DNA of 64,000 nt from CAVQFO01 sp963711725 (GCA_963711725.1 CAVQFO010000022.1:135956-199955); one strand, 5' to 3'. Positions 31,596 through 40,058 are shown, counted from the stretch's first letter. The notes: a model not told the origin generated them from the sequence alone. Numbers and translations: made by a program.

Positions 31596-32509
31596 TTATC
31601 GCTTGTCCCAATCCTCACCAATCAACCGCCGCGCCGCCTCCCGGTACTTTTCCGAAGTCTTGCGCAAGATCTCCTCGGGCAGCCGCGGTCCCGGCGGGGT
31701 CTTGTCCCAATCCAGCGTTTCCAGGTAGTCCCGCACGAACTGCTTGTCGAAGCTTGCCGGCGATTGGCCCGGTGCGTACTGATCCGCGGGCCAGAAGCGC
31801 GAGGAATCCGGTGTCAGGGCTTCGTCGATCCACACCAGGTTGCCGTCGTCGTCCAGTCCGAATTCGAACTTGGTGTCGGCGATGATGATTCCCCGTTCGA
31901 GCGCATAGGCGGCGGCCCGGGAGTAGATCTCCAGCGTCAATTCGCGGACGCGGCGTGCATTTTGTTCGCCCATCAACTGCACCGTCCGCTGGAAATCCAC
32001 GTTTTCATCGTGATCGCCCATCGCGGCCTTGGTCGAAGGCGTGTAGATCGCCTCGGGAAGCCGGTCGGCCTGGCGCAGACCGCTGGGGAGCGGGATGCCG
32101 CACACCCGCCCGGTCTGTTGGTAGTCCTTCCAACCCGAACCGATCAGATACCCCGGGCGATGGCTTCCACCGGCAACGGCCGCAGCTTGCGAACGACCAC
32201 CGCCCGCCCCTGCACCTGAGCCAGCTCCTTGGGGTCTTTCAGGATGTCGGACAGGGATATGTCCGCGAGATGATTTCCGATCACGTCGCTCATTCGCTGG
32301 AACCAGAACCGGGACACCGCGTTGAGTACGGCGCCCTTGCCGGGGATGGGTTCCGGCAGAACCACGTCGAATGCCGAGAGCCGATCGGTCGTGACGATCA
32401 AGAGGTGATTTTCGTCCACCTGATAGATGTCCCGGACCTTGCCGCGCTGAATCAGCGGCAGGCTGTGCAGGGAGGATTCGAATAATGCGTCTGGAATGGT
32501 GGCCGTCAT
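31596..32509 (-). pseudogene. purC: SAICAR synthetase PurC, one frameshift
   Basis: Two frames together give a complete ~304-residue phosphoribosylaminoimidazole-succinocarboxamide synthase of the longer class. The first 121 residues (RGKVRDIYQVDENHLLIVTT, RLSAFDVVLPEPIPGKG) end at a stop near 32144. The rest continues in another frame (SGWKDYQQTGRVCGIPLP, ... IADTKFEFG). The break is at CCCGGGGTAT near 32150 and one missing base restores the frame, so here the error is a deletion, unlike the +1 shifts elsewhere. PurC is normally essential for purine synthesis, which makes a sequence error plausible. Confidence 0.9.
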
Positions 32510-32620
32510 CTGTCTCGTTCCGATTGGTTCCGCGCGCCCGGGCTCACCGGGCCCTCCGCAACGGTCCCGGAAAGCTGGGGTTTTTGCCAGGGATTGTCGT
32601 GCTCCGCCGATACTTTGCTA

Positions 32621-32649
32621 TTCGCCTTTTATACCCCTAGGAGTATAAT
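32621..32649 (+). promoter_or_regulatory. Promoter and CsoR-type operator
   Basis: TTATACCCCTAGGAGTATAA at 32629-32648 is a 20-base near-perfect palindrome (one mismatched pair) with a G/C tract flanked by AT, the usual form of CsoR-family operators. A consensus -10 TATAAT (32644-32649) overlaps its right half, and a -35-like TTCGCC lies 17 bases upstream (32621-32626). The repressor gene begins 34 bases downstream, so autoregulation is expected. Confidence 0.75.
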
Positions 32650-32683
32650 AGCCAAACTATGTACCGATAAGGAGAACACTCCC

Positions 32684-32923
32684 ATGGCGGATTCTGCGGC
32701 ATTCGATTACGAAGCGCAAAAGAAGGCGTTGTTGGCGCGGCTCGCTCGGGTCGAGGGACAAATCCGCGGCGTAAGGCGCATGGTGGAGGAGGAGCAGAGC
32801 TGCGAGTCGGTGGCGCAGCAATTGGCCGCCGCTCGCAAGGCGTTGAACAAGGCCTTTTATCAAATGGTCTCCTGTGCCATTGAGCACGAGGTGCTCTCCG
32901 AGCAGGAGGAGGGCCATGGCTGA
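32684..32923 (+). CDS. CsoR/FrmR-family metal- or sulfur-sensing repressor
   Basis: 79 residues of the all-helical DUF156 family. ARVEGQIRGVRRMVEEEQSC is the conserved helix 1. Sensing positions are C40, C64 and H68: the usual CsoR set Cys-His-Cys is here Cys-Cys-His. Two cysteines at positions matching the first two sensing sites could react with persulfide, as in CstR, or bind metal. AAGGAGA precedes the ATG at 32684. The next gene is a TSUP-family exporter, a pairing known for CstR in Staphylococcus. The exact inducer cannot be read from sequence. Confidence 0.88.
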   Translation: MADSAAFDYEAQKKALLARLARVEGQIRGVRRMVEEEQSCESVAQQLAAARKALNKAFYQMVSCAIEHEVLSEQEEGHG

Positions 32924-32975
32924 GGCCCACGGTCGATTGGGCCATCTCACCGAGGTGTTGACCCGTTATGGGTGA
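32916..32975 (+). CDS. 19-residue open frame overlapping the repressor stop
   Basis: ATG at 32916 sits inside the repressor stop region with GGAGGAGGG upstream, and the frame ends at TGA (32973-32975). The peptide begins MAEAHGRLGHLTEVLTRYG, which recalls the first residues of UbiB/AarF kinase-like proteins. It may be the stub of a deleted ubiB-like gene, a coupling peptide, or chance. It is reported because the coupled start and strong ribosome-binding site look real. Confidence 0.3.
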   Translation: MAEAHGRLGHLTEVLTRYG

Positions 32976-33033
32976 TCGGCGTCCCGCCAACCGCGCGTGC
33001 CCGCAAACGTTCACCGGGGCCGGTTGACCCGGG

Positions 33034-33837
33034 ATGCTGGCGATTCTTCTGGGAGCGATATCCGGCTTCGCGCTGGGACTGACCGGAGCGGGAGGGTCCA
33101 TGTTCACCCTGCCGCTCCTGATCTACGGGCTCAATGTGGCGGCCGCCGAGGCGGTTGCCGTGTCGCTGGCCGCCACGGGTGGCACGGCCCTGGTAGGAGC
33201 CGTTCGCCACGGCTTTTCCGGCCGGGTCGAATGGCGCGCCGTCTCGGTCATGGCATTGAGCGGCTTTGTCGGTGCCCCGGTGGGCGCCGAGCTGGCGCAC
33301 CACCTTCCTTCGGTTTATCTGCTCACGGGATTTGCCGCGCTGATGCTGGCGCTGACCGTGGTGATGTGGCGTCGGGCCTCCGTGCCAGATTCCTCGGCCG
33401 GGTCGACGGAAACCGCCGATGGTATCGCGTGCCGCTACGATCCGCGGGGTGGCCTGCACTGGAACAGCCGTTGTGTTGCCGTGGTGACGGCCTCGGGCAT
33501 TGCCGTCGGATTTTTCTCGGGGCTGTTCGGAGTGGGTGGCGGCTTCCTGATTGTCCCGGCCCTCACTCTGGGGGCCACGCTGCCCATGCATCGCTCGGTG
33601 GCCAGTTCCCTGCCGATTATCGCGTTGGTGAGCGCGGTGGGGTTTGCCTCGCACATGGTGGCGGGTGGTTCGCCGGACTGGGGCTTGGTGGTCCCCTTTT
33701 GGCTCGGCGGGGTCGGTGGCCTGCTTCTGGGCACGCGGCTGTCCCACAAGCTTAACGGGCCCTGGCTTCAGCGCGTGTTCGCCGTAATGTTGGTGCTGGT
33801 TGCCTGCTGGATTCTCGCCAAGGAGTGGGTGTTGTGA
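33034..33837 (+). CDS. TSUP-family (TauE/SafE) sulfite/sulfur-anion exporter
   Basis: 267 residues and about eight membrane spans in two repeated halves. Each half starts with the family glycine motif: GFALGLTGAGGSMFTLPLL near residue 10 and GFFSGLFGVGGGFLIVPAL near residue 155. TSUP proteins move sulfite, sulfonates or related anions. The position after a CsoR-family repressor suggests a sulfide/sulfite or metal stress exporter. It is 110 bases downstream of the repressor and probably shares its promoter. It converges on phr. Confidence 0.88.
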   Translation: MLAILLGAISGFALGLTGAGGSMFTLPLLIYGLNVAAAEAVAVSLAATGGTALVGAVRHGFSGRVEWRAVSVMALSGFVGAPVGAELAHHLPSVYLLTGFAALMLALTVVMWRRASVPDSSAGSTETADGIACRYDPRGGLHWNSRCVAVVTASGIAVGFFSGLFGVGGGFLIVPALTLGATLPMHRSVASSLPIIALVSAVGFASHMVAGGSPDWGLVVPFWLGGVGGLLLGTRLSHKLNGPWLQRVFAVMLVLVACWILAKEWVL

Positions 33838-33868
33838 GAGGCAGCGGCGTGAACAGAGCAGCGTCTCC

Positions 33869-35284
33869 CTAGCGTTCGTTCTTGATCCGGCCGTAAGCGT
33901 CCAGCGCTGCTTTCCGCGATTCCTTGAGATCCACCAGCGGTTCGGGATAGTCCCTGCCCAGGGTGACACCGGCCGAATTCAGGACCGAGGCGGGCGCGTT
34001 CCAGGGGGCGTGGATCGCCGGCGCCTGCAGCCTTCCCAGTTCCGGTATCCATTGTCGGATGTAGTCGCCGCCCGGATCGAAACGCTCAGCCTGTCGCACG
34101 GGATTGAAGATCCGGTAATAGGGCGCGGCATCCGCGCCGCATCCCTGGACCCATTGCCATCCCACGGGGTTGTTGGCGGGGTCCGCGTCCACCAGCGTGT
34201 CCCAGAACCAGCGTTCGCCCCACTGCCAGGGGAGCCGCAGGTTCTTTGTCAGAAACGAGGCCGTCACCATCCGCACCCGGTTGTGCATCCAGCCGGTGGC
34301 CCAGAGTTGGCGCATGCCGGCATCGACAATCGGAATGCCCGTGCGGCCCGAACACCACCGCCGAAACGCCCCGCCTCCCTCGGTATTCCACGGGAAGTGC
34401 CGAAAGCGCGGATCGATGGGGGCCTCGGCAAGATCCGGGAACCGGGCCAGCAGGTGGTAGGCGAATTCCCTCCAGCCCAGTTCACTCAGGAACGTCTCGC
34501 TGGACTCGGCAACCCCCCCGCTTTGCAACGCCGCCCAGATCTGGGCGGGCGTGATTTCGCCGAAGTGCAGGTGCGGTGACAGACGCGAAGTCCCGTCCAC
34601 GTCCGGCCGATCTCGAAACCTGCCGTAGTCCGCTGCCGCGTTCTCGATGAAGCGCTCCAGTGCCGCATGGGCCGCCGCCTCTCCCGGGGCCCAGTGGTGC
34701 CACAATTTCGCGTGCCAGCGGTTTTCGCCCATCAGATCCAGGTCGTCCACCGAGTCTGAACGAAGCCCCGCCGGTGGCGGCGGCAAGGAAGGCTTTGGCA
34801 GCGGTTCAGCCGGTGCGAAGCGTGAGCGGCAGCTGCGCCAGAAAGGGGTGAACACGCGATAGCCGCCGCCGTCCGATTTGGTCACTTCGCCCGGCTCGAA
34901 GAATAGCCGCCCGGGAAATCCGCGCGCCGATAGCCCGTCCTCGGCGAGCTGTTTGGCCAGGGCCTCTTCCCCCCGGGATCGAGCCGGTTCGTAGACACGG
35001 TTCCAATACACCGCGCCGGCGCCGGTCTCCGCAGCGAGCCGGCGTACCTCCGCCGCCGCGTTGCCGGCGCGGATGACCAGTTGTTGCCCGTGTTGTCCGA
35101 GGTTTCGCGACAGATCCACCAGGCTGTGATGCAGCCAGGCTCGGCTTGCCGCACCAGCCGGCCTGGGTAAGTCGGGCTCGGTGACGTACAGGCAGACCAA
35201 GCGCTGATGGCCGGCGCCTTGGGTCAGTGCGCGGTTGTCGTGCAGACGCAGATCGCGTCTGAAAACTACGATGGCTGTGTCCAT
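33869..35284 (-). CDS. phr: Deoxyribodipyrimidine photolyase
   Basis: 471 residues, class I cyclobutane pyrimidine dimer photolyase. The N-terminal antenna domain starts TAIVVFRRDLRLHDNRAL. The C-terminal FAD domain has RLSPHLHFGEI, ELGWREFAYH, GMRQLWATGWMHNRVRM and DADPANNPVGWQW. It repairs UV damage with blue light. It is divergent from tetR with 98 bases between the starts. Confidence 0.96.
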   Translation of the reverse strand: MDTAIVVFRRDLRLHDNRALTQGAGHQRLVCLYVTEPDLPRPAGAASRAWLHHSLVDLSRNLGQHGQQLVIRAGNAAAEVRRLAAETGAGAVYWNRVYEPARSRGEEALAKQLAEDGLSARGFPGRLFFEPGEVTKSDGGGYRVFTPFWRSCRSRFAPAEPLPKPSLPPPPAGLRSDSVDDLDLMGENRWHAKLWHHWAPGEAAAHAALERFIENAAADYGRFRDRPDVDGTSRLSPHLHFGEITPAQIWAALQSGGVAESSETFLSELGWREFAYHLLARFPDLAEAPIDPRFRHFPWNTEGGGAFRRWCSGRTGIPIVDAGMRQLWATGWMHNRVRMVTASFLTKNLRLPWQWGERWFWDTLVDADPANNPVGWQWVQGCGADAAPYYRIFNPVRQAERFDPGGDYIRQWIPELGRLQAPAIHAPWNAPASVLNSAGVTLGRDYPEPLVDLKESRKAALDAYGRIKNER

Positions 35285-35345
35285 GGAGGATGCGATTTCA
35301 GTGCGGGTTCAAGGGCCTACGCATTGCGGCGTTTTGGGCGTTATA

Positions 35346-35361
35346 CTTGCTGCTCAGTAAG
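35346..35361. promoter_or_regulatory. Candidate TetR-family operator
   Basis: CTTGCTG-CT-CAGTAAG is an inverted repeat with 6 of 7 matching pairs. It lies 21 bases upstream of the tetR GTG and within the 98-base phr-tetR divergent region. The position suggests autoregulation by the neighbouring regulator and possible control of phr. Confidence 0.55.
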
Positions 35362-35382
35362 CATGTTTTTTCCGGAGGGAAC

Positions 35383-35994
35383 GTGAAGGCGCCACGTCAG
35401 GATACCAAGAAACTGATCCTTAACGCCGCCGCCGAGCTCCTGCAGGCGCATGGGTTCTCGGGGTTCAGTTATCAGCATATCGCCTCGCGGCTCGGCATCA
35501 AGAATGCGGCCATACACTACCACTATCCGACCAAGATGGATCTGGGCACGGCCCTGGTGGAGCGGTATCGCAGGAATTTTGCCTGGTGGGCGGCGCAGCT
35601 CGATCAGCAGCGCTTCGATGGCGCGGCCAAACTGGATGCGTTCTTTGAACTGGAACGGCGTTACCTGGCCGAGGGCAAGGTATGCCCGCTCGGCGTCGTG
35701 GGCGTCGAATTTTCCGGTATTGGCGAGGAGATGCGCGAGGCTACCAGAGCCTTGGTCGGTGAGCTCGCGGACTGGTTGACCGGCGTGTTGGAAGAGGGCG
35801 AGCGCGACGGCGTGTTCCGTCTGCATGGCAGCGCAAGCGGAAAGGCCGTTTCCATCCTGGCTACGGTGCAGGGTGCTTTGCAGCTTTCCCGAATCGTGGG
35901 GCCGGAAGTCTTTCATCAGGCGGTGGCTCAGGTCCGCACCGAACTGGGCCTACAGGAGCCGCTGGCGCCCCGGCGACCCCGCACCACTGAGTGA
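35383..35994 (+). CDS. TetR/AcrR-family transcriptional regulator
   Basis: 203 residues from the GTG at 35383, which has GGAGGGA just upstream; earlier in-frame starts would read through the promoter. The N-terminal helix-turn-helix is GFSGFSYQHIASRLGIKNAAIHYHYPTK (shown as two halves around residues 26-53). The C-terminal ligand domain has KVCPLGVVGVEF. The effector is unknown. It is divergent from phr, so it may control it or an unlinked target. Confidence 0.88.
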   Translation: MKAPRQDTKKLILNAAAELLQAHGFSGFSYQHIASRLGIKNAAIHYHYPTKMDLGTALVERYRRNFAWWAAQLDQQRFDGAAKLDAFFELERRYLAEGKVCPLGVVGVEFSGIGEEMREATRALVGELADWLTGVLEEGERDGVFRLHGSASGKAVSILATVQGALQLSRIVGPEVFHQAVAQVRTELGLQEPLAPRRPRTTE

Positions 35995-36122
35995 AGGCCT
36001 TCGGGCCCGCACCGCGCGGGCCGAGGGGACATTCTGCGCCCGTTGGAACGTCCGCCTCGAATGCGGTAGCGTGGGAATACAAGAGTGGTGGGGGCGTGAG
36101 GCGCCCTCGGGGTGGACCAAGG

Positions 36123-36867
36123 ATGAGTCGCAAACATATTCAGGAGCGAATTGACGAGGCCCTGGCCGTTGCTTCGGTGGCGGCGTTGCACGAGCTATGC
36201 GCCGGGGTGCGCGCCGATCTTGCCTACGACCACTTCAGTTTCAGTACGCGGTTTCCCAATTCCTTTGTCAGTCCCTCTGGTCCTGCTGGTTACGGGTCAA
36301 CCGCCGGAATGGCGGGAGCGGTATGCCGAGGCCGGGTATCTCTCCACGGACCCGATGGTGCGTCACAGCCTTGTCAGCGTTCAGCCGTTGATTTGGGAAG
36401 ACCTGGAATCGCGCCAGGGTGTCGATTCGGATGTGGCCCAATTCATGCGCGATGCGCGCGCCCACGGCCTTGTCAGTGGCGTTTCCGTTCCCGTCCACGG
36501 CAGCCAGGGCGAGGTCTCGGTGCTCAGCCTGTCTCTGAAGGTGGCCCACGACAAGGTCAGAGGCCATCTCCTGGCGACCCTTCCGGAAATCTGTCTGATT
36601 GCCTTTTATATCCACGAAGCGGCCTGCCGACTGATGCGGGCAAGCGGCTATGCCTGCGGCGGGGAAACGCTCACGGGACGCGAGCGTGAATGCCTGCTGT
36701 GGGCGGCGGAGGGCAAGACGTCGTGGGAAACAGCGCAAATCCTTCATATCTCCGAGCGCACCGTGATATTCCATCTGCAGAACGCCGCCGGAAAACTCGG
36801 TGTCAGCACGCGCCAGCAGGCCGTGGCCCGGGCGGCGGCGCAACGCCTGATCGCGCCCCAATTCTGA
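36123..36867 (+). pseudogene. LuxR-type quorum-sensing regulator, one frameshift
   Basis: Two frames join near 36270, where one extra C in AGTCCCTCTGG shifts the frame by +1. The first gives MSRKHIQERIDEAL...FSFSTRFPNSF; the second continues PLVLLVTGQPPEWRERYAEAGY, STDPMVRHS and IWEDL, the acyl-homoserine-lactone-binding signature (W, Y, D, P, W). The C-terminus LTGRERECLLWAAEGKTSWE..SERTVIFHLQNA is a LuxR helix-turn-helix. No luxI gene is in the window, so it is a solo or has a distant partner. A lux-box-like palindrome lies 67 bases downstream. It is either a pseudogene or a sequence error. Confidence 0.85.
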
Positions 36868-36934
36868 TTGCCCGGCCTGATCGCCCGGCGCGGGACTGAT
36901 AAGACGAACACCGTTGATATAGGGTTGTCCCGTC

Positions 36935-36980
36935 CTGTAACTACTTACAGTTACAAGCTGCCGCTGAAACACGGTTAAAT
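36935..36980 (+). promoter_or_regulatory. lux-box-like palindrome with overlapping promoter
   Basis: CTGTAACTACTTACAG (36935-36950) is a perfect inverted repeat of 6 bp with a 4-base centre and fits the CT-N12-AG lux/las box pattern. It matches 13 of 20 positions of the Vibrio fischeri lux box when extended. A -35-like TTACAA starts at 36951 and a -10-like TTAAAT ends at 36980, with 18 bases between. The box centre would lie about 44 bases before the start site, as in LuxR-activated promoters. It points toward the small gene at 37082. Confidence 0.7.
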
Positions 36981-37081
36981 AGCCGAAACGGTGCGGCCTT
37001 GAAAAGGGCTCAGACGCCGGACGGAGCGAGGTACACCATAAAGAGACTCCGTAGTCGGTTTTTGCGGGAACGGTGACGTCA

Positions 37082-37324
37082 ATGCAGCAGGGCGGGATCC
37101 CTATCGGTCAACACGGCCATCTGTCTGTCCGCGCGTATCGGACGGAAGCGGCGGAGTGCGTGTTGGTCCAACCGCTCGAAACTACCCGCGAACCCCAAAC
37201 CATTCCAGGAATCAAAGTGGACCCTGACGGGATGTTGCGATGGCACCCCGCCGCCCCGGCTGCGTCCAATACCGCGGCCGGTTTGCAGATCATGCGGGTC
37301 CTGGAGTACCGCGCGCCACCGTGA
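37082..37324 (+). CDS. Hypothetical 80-residue protein downstream of the lux box
   Basis: 80 residues from the ATG at 37082 (a GTG three codons earlier is possible). I do not recognise it. It has no signal peptide or membrane segment; it contains one Trp, one Cys and a proline/alanine-rich stretch (WHPAAPAASNTAAGLQIM). It resembles neither LuxI nor a pheromone precursor I know. It is the first open frame after the lux-box promoter, with an untranslated leader of roughly 95 bases. The ribosome-binding site is weak (GGGAACGG). It could be a real quorum-controlled protein or a chance frame. Confidence 0.4.
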   Translation: MQQGGIPIGQHGHLSVRAYRTEAAECVLVQPLETTREPQTIPGIKVDPDGMLRWHPAAPAASNTAAGLQIMRVLEYRAPP

Positions 37325-37359
37325 GGCGCCATTGATCAACCGATTGCTCGGGGGTGCAG

Positions 37360-37394
37360 TATAAGCCGCTTTCTCCTCCTCCTTTGGGCTTATA
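37360..37394. repeat. Inverted repeat with pyrimidine-rich loop
   Basis: TATAAGCC (37360-37367) and GGCTTATA (37387-37394) pair perfectly around a 19-base loop containing CTCCTCCTCC. As RNA the loop would expose a sequence complementary to Shine-Dalgarno sites. It lies 36 bases after the small gene. No T-run follows, so it is not a plain terminator. The remaining bases to 37589 show no gene. Confidence 0.45.
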
Positions 37395-37589
37395 CAAGGA
37401 CGTAACCCCTGGCGTGGCGGGGTGGCGAAGGATCGTCGCCCTATGGGCATGGATGCCCATCCTTAATCTTCCATATGCGGTGAGGCGGCTCGCCGGATAT
37501 CATGGGGATCCGTTCGACAACGGCGACAGGCCGACTCCATCGATCGCACGGATAATCAGAGCTTGCGGAAAATCAAACGCCTCGGGCCC

Positions 37590-38369
37590 ATGTGCGCCCG
37601 TTCTCTCGGAAAAGCGGGCGGTGCCGCCGTCGGGGGCTTGCTTGCCGGATGGCCCGGCCTGCTGGGCGGCGTGGTGGTGGGTTATTGCTGGGATCGCTTC
37701 CGACAGCCTCGGCTACGGTATCGCAAGATCTGGCGTGATGATTCGCTGTCCGAAGCCCGTCGTGTCTATTTGACCACCGTCTGCGTGGTTATGGGTCATA
37801 TGGCCAAGGCCGACGGTCGGGTGTCGGAGGCGGAGATTCGAGCCGCCGAAGCCGTCATGGCCGACCTGGGGCTGCGCGGTGAGCGCAAGCGCGCGGCCAT
37901 CCATTGTTTTCAGCTCGGCAAAACGCCCGGGGCGGACGTGACCCATCTGCTGCGACGGTTCGGGCGCATCGCGCCGTCCGGCCATCCCTGGCGCCGCCAG
38001 TTCCTGGCCTACCAGTTGGCCGTTGTGGCCGCGACACAGCCACCGCACCATGGTCAACGGAAAGCCTTGACCCGTATTGCCGCCCGCCTGGGGTTCACTG
38101 CCGACGAGCTCAACCGCCTGAACCGCGAGGCACACGCCGCCGGTGCCGTTGCAGTTGCGGCGGGGGCAAGCCCCTATGCGGTATTGGGCATCGCGACCAC
38201 CGCCAGCGAAGAGCAGATAACGCGCGCGTATCGGCGCATCGTGAGCCGCCACCATCCCGATCGCCTTGAGGGGCAGGGGTTGCCGCCGGAGACGGTGCGG
38301 GCCGGAGCGGCCCGGACCCGCGAGGCCAGGGCAGCCTATGACCGTATCCGGCGAATGCGGGGGTTTTGA
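37590..38369 (+). CDS. djlA: DjlA-like membrane-anchored J-domain co-chaperone
   Basis: 259 residues from the ATG at 37590; this start places the glycine-rich membrane segment (GGAAVGGLLAGWPGLLGGVVVG) at the N-terminus as in E. coli DjlA. A TerB-like domain follows (VCVVMGHMAKADGRVSEAEI), then a C-terminal J domain with SPYAVLGI and the HPD motif in SRHHPDRLEGQG. It stimulates DnaK at the inner membrane. A TTG nine codons upstream is possible. It lies on the plus strand between the lux-box region and rpe. Confidence 0.9.
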   Translation: MCARSLGKAGGAAVGGLLAGWPGLLGGVVVGYCWDRFRQPRLRYRKIWRDDSLSEARRVYLTTVCVVMGHMAKADGRVSEAEIRAAEAVMADLGLRGERKRAAIHCFQLGKTPGADVTHLLRRFGRIAPSGHPWRRQFLAYQLAVVAATQPPHHGQRKALTRIAARLGFTADELNRLNREAHAAGAVAVAAGASPYAVLGIATTASEEQITRAYRRIVSRHHPDRLEGQGLPPETVRAGAARTREARAAYDRIRRMRGF

Positions 38370-38596
38370 GGCTTCGCTACGCCCGTTCCGAGGAGCGCCA
38401 CCCTGCCCGGAATTGAGGGGCGGACGCCAGGGGTCAACGGCAGTCCCGGCTGGCGGACTCCGGATCGCGGGAGTCGTCGGGCTTGCCGAAGTTGCCGTGC
38501 CGCGTCATCCACGGCTGCGGCCGCCCCGGTCCCTCCGGCTGAAAAGTGCGGGCCGATCGGGTAAAGTCGGGCGCTCGAACAGCGGGAATAGCGACC

Positions 38597-39271
38597 ATGC
38601 CGGACTACAAGATTGCGCCCTCAATACTCTCTGCGGACTTCGCCCGCCTTGGCGAGGAGGTGGACGCCGTGCTGGCCGCCGGCGCGGACATGGTGCATTT
38701 CGACGTGATGGATAATCATTACGTCCCCAATCTCACTATCGGCCCCCTGGTCTGCGAGGCTCTGCGCCGCCATGGCGTAACCGCCGAGATCGACGTGCAT
38801 CTGATGATCAAACCCGTGGATCGCATCGTGCCCGATTTCGCGGCCGCGGGCGCCTCGTACATCACCTTCCATCCCGAAGCCAGCGAACACGTGGACCGCA
38901 CCTTGCAACTGATCCGGGATCAGGGCTGCAAGGCGGGTTTGGTTTTCAATCCGGCCACGCCGCTGACCTACCTGGATCACGTAATGGACAAGCTGGACAT
39001 GATTCTGCTGATGTCCGTTAATCCGGGGTTCGGAGGGCAGGCCTTCATCCCCTCGACCCTGGACAAGTTGCGCCAGGCCCGGGCGCGTATAGCCGCCAGT
39101 GGCCGGCCGATCCGCCTGGAAGTGGACGGCGGTATCAAGGTGGACAATATCCGCGAGGTGGCGAAGGCGGGCGCCGACACGTTCGTGGCGGGCTCTGCGA
39201 TTTTCGGCGCGGACGACTACCGCCGGGTCATCGATGAAATGCGCGCGGAATTGGCCGGAGCCGCGCAATGA
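38597..39271 (+). CDS. rpe: Ribulose-phosphate 3-epimerase
   Basis: 224 residues, TIM barrel. IAPSILSADFARLGEEV, HFDVMDNHYVPNLTIGP, HLMI and EVDGGIK carry the conserved metal-binding His and Asp residues. It interconverts ribulose- and xylulose-5-phosphate. The ATG at 38597 gives the usual N-terminus MPDYKIAPSIL; the frame upstream is not family-like. It overlaps gph by 4 bases. rpe-gph-trpE is a classic gammaproteobacterial order. Confidence 0.96.
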   Translation: MPDYKIAPSILSADFARLGEEVDAVLAAGADMVHFDVMDNHYVPNLTIGPLVCEALRRHGVTAEIDVHLMIKPVDRIVPDFAAAGASYITFHPEASEHVDRTLQLIRDQGCKAGLVFNPATPLTYLDHVMDKLDMILLMSVNPGFGGQAFIPSTLDKLRQARARIAASGRPIRLEVDGGIKVDNIREVAKAGADTFVAGSAIFGADDYRRVIDEMRAELAGAAQ

Positions 39272-39942
39272 TGGATTTTTCGTCCATTCGCGCCGTGCTG
39301 TTCGACCTGGACGGGACGCTGGTGGACAGCGCTCCCGACATCGCCCGGGCGGTGGACCGTACCCTGGAGGCGCTCGGGCGCCCGCCCGCCGGGGAGGACA
39401 AAGTCCGCAACTGGGTGGGCAACGGCGCGCCGCGCCTGGTCAAGCGGGCATTGACGGGGGAGATGTACGGCGAGCCGGAAGCGGAGCTCTACGATCGCGC
39501 CTTCGATCTGTTCTTCCGGCACTATGGCGAGGATCTCACCAGCCACAGCGTGCTCTATCCGGGTGCCGCCGAAATGCTCTCGGCAATGCAGGAGCGCGGT
39601 TTGAAGCTGGCTTGCGTGACCAATAAACCCGAGCGCTTCGCTCGCCCGGTGCTGGAGGCGCTGGGCATTGCCGCGCCCTTCGCGGTCATCGTCGGCGGCG
39701 ATACCGTCGATGCCAAGAAGCCCGACCCGGCTCCCATGCTTTTTGCCCTGGATCAGCTTGGCGTAGCGCCGGAGCAGGCGCTGATGGTGGGAGATTCGGT
39801 GATCGACGTGGAAGCGGCGCGAAACACTGGAACGGGTGTCGTTTGCGTTCCATATGGGTACAATCATGGGGTCGACGTGCGGGGGTTCGGCCCCGACGCG
39901 GTGATCGACAACCTCCGTGAGCTGGAACGGATGCTCCCCTAG
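39268..39942 (+). CDS. gph: Phosphoglycolate phosphatase
   Basis: 224 residues of the HAD superfamily. The nucleophile motif LFDLDGTLVDSAPDIARAV, KKPDPAPM and the metal-binding MVGDSVIDVEAAR are complete. It removes phosphate from 2-phosphoglycolate, a product of DNA repair or Rubisco oxygenation. It starts inside the rpe stop (ATGA). The 116 bases before trpE contain nothing I recognise. Confidence 0.95.
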   Translation: MMDFSSIRAVLFDLDGTLVDSAPDIARAVDRTLEALGRPPAGEDKVRNWVGNGAPRLVKRALTGEMYGEPEAELYDRAFDLFFRHYGEDLTSHSVLYPGAAEMLSAMQERGLKLACVTNKPERFARPVLEALGIAAPFAVIVGGDTVDAKKPDPAPMLFALDQLGVAPEQALMVGDSVIDVEAARNTGTGVVCVPYGYNHGVDVRGFGPDAVIDNLRELERMLP

Positions 39943-40058
39943 AGCGGTGAAGATGATCGTCACAACGGAACAAACAACGCGGACGGGCGCCGGCCGGCGA
40001 TGGCGTGGCTGGCGCTGCTGAGTCGTGCTTGTCCGTTTTCCAAAGAAAGGTTGTGGCG

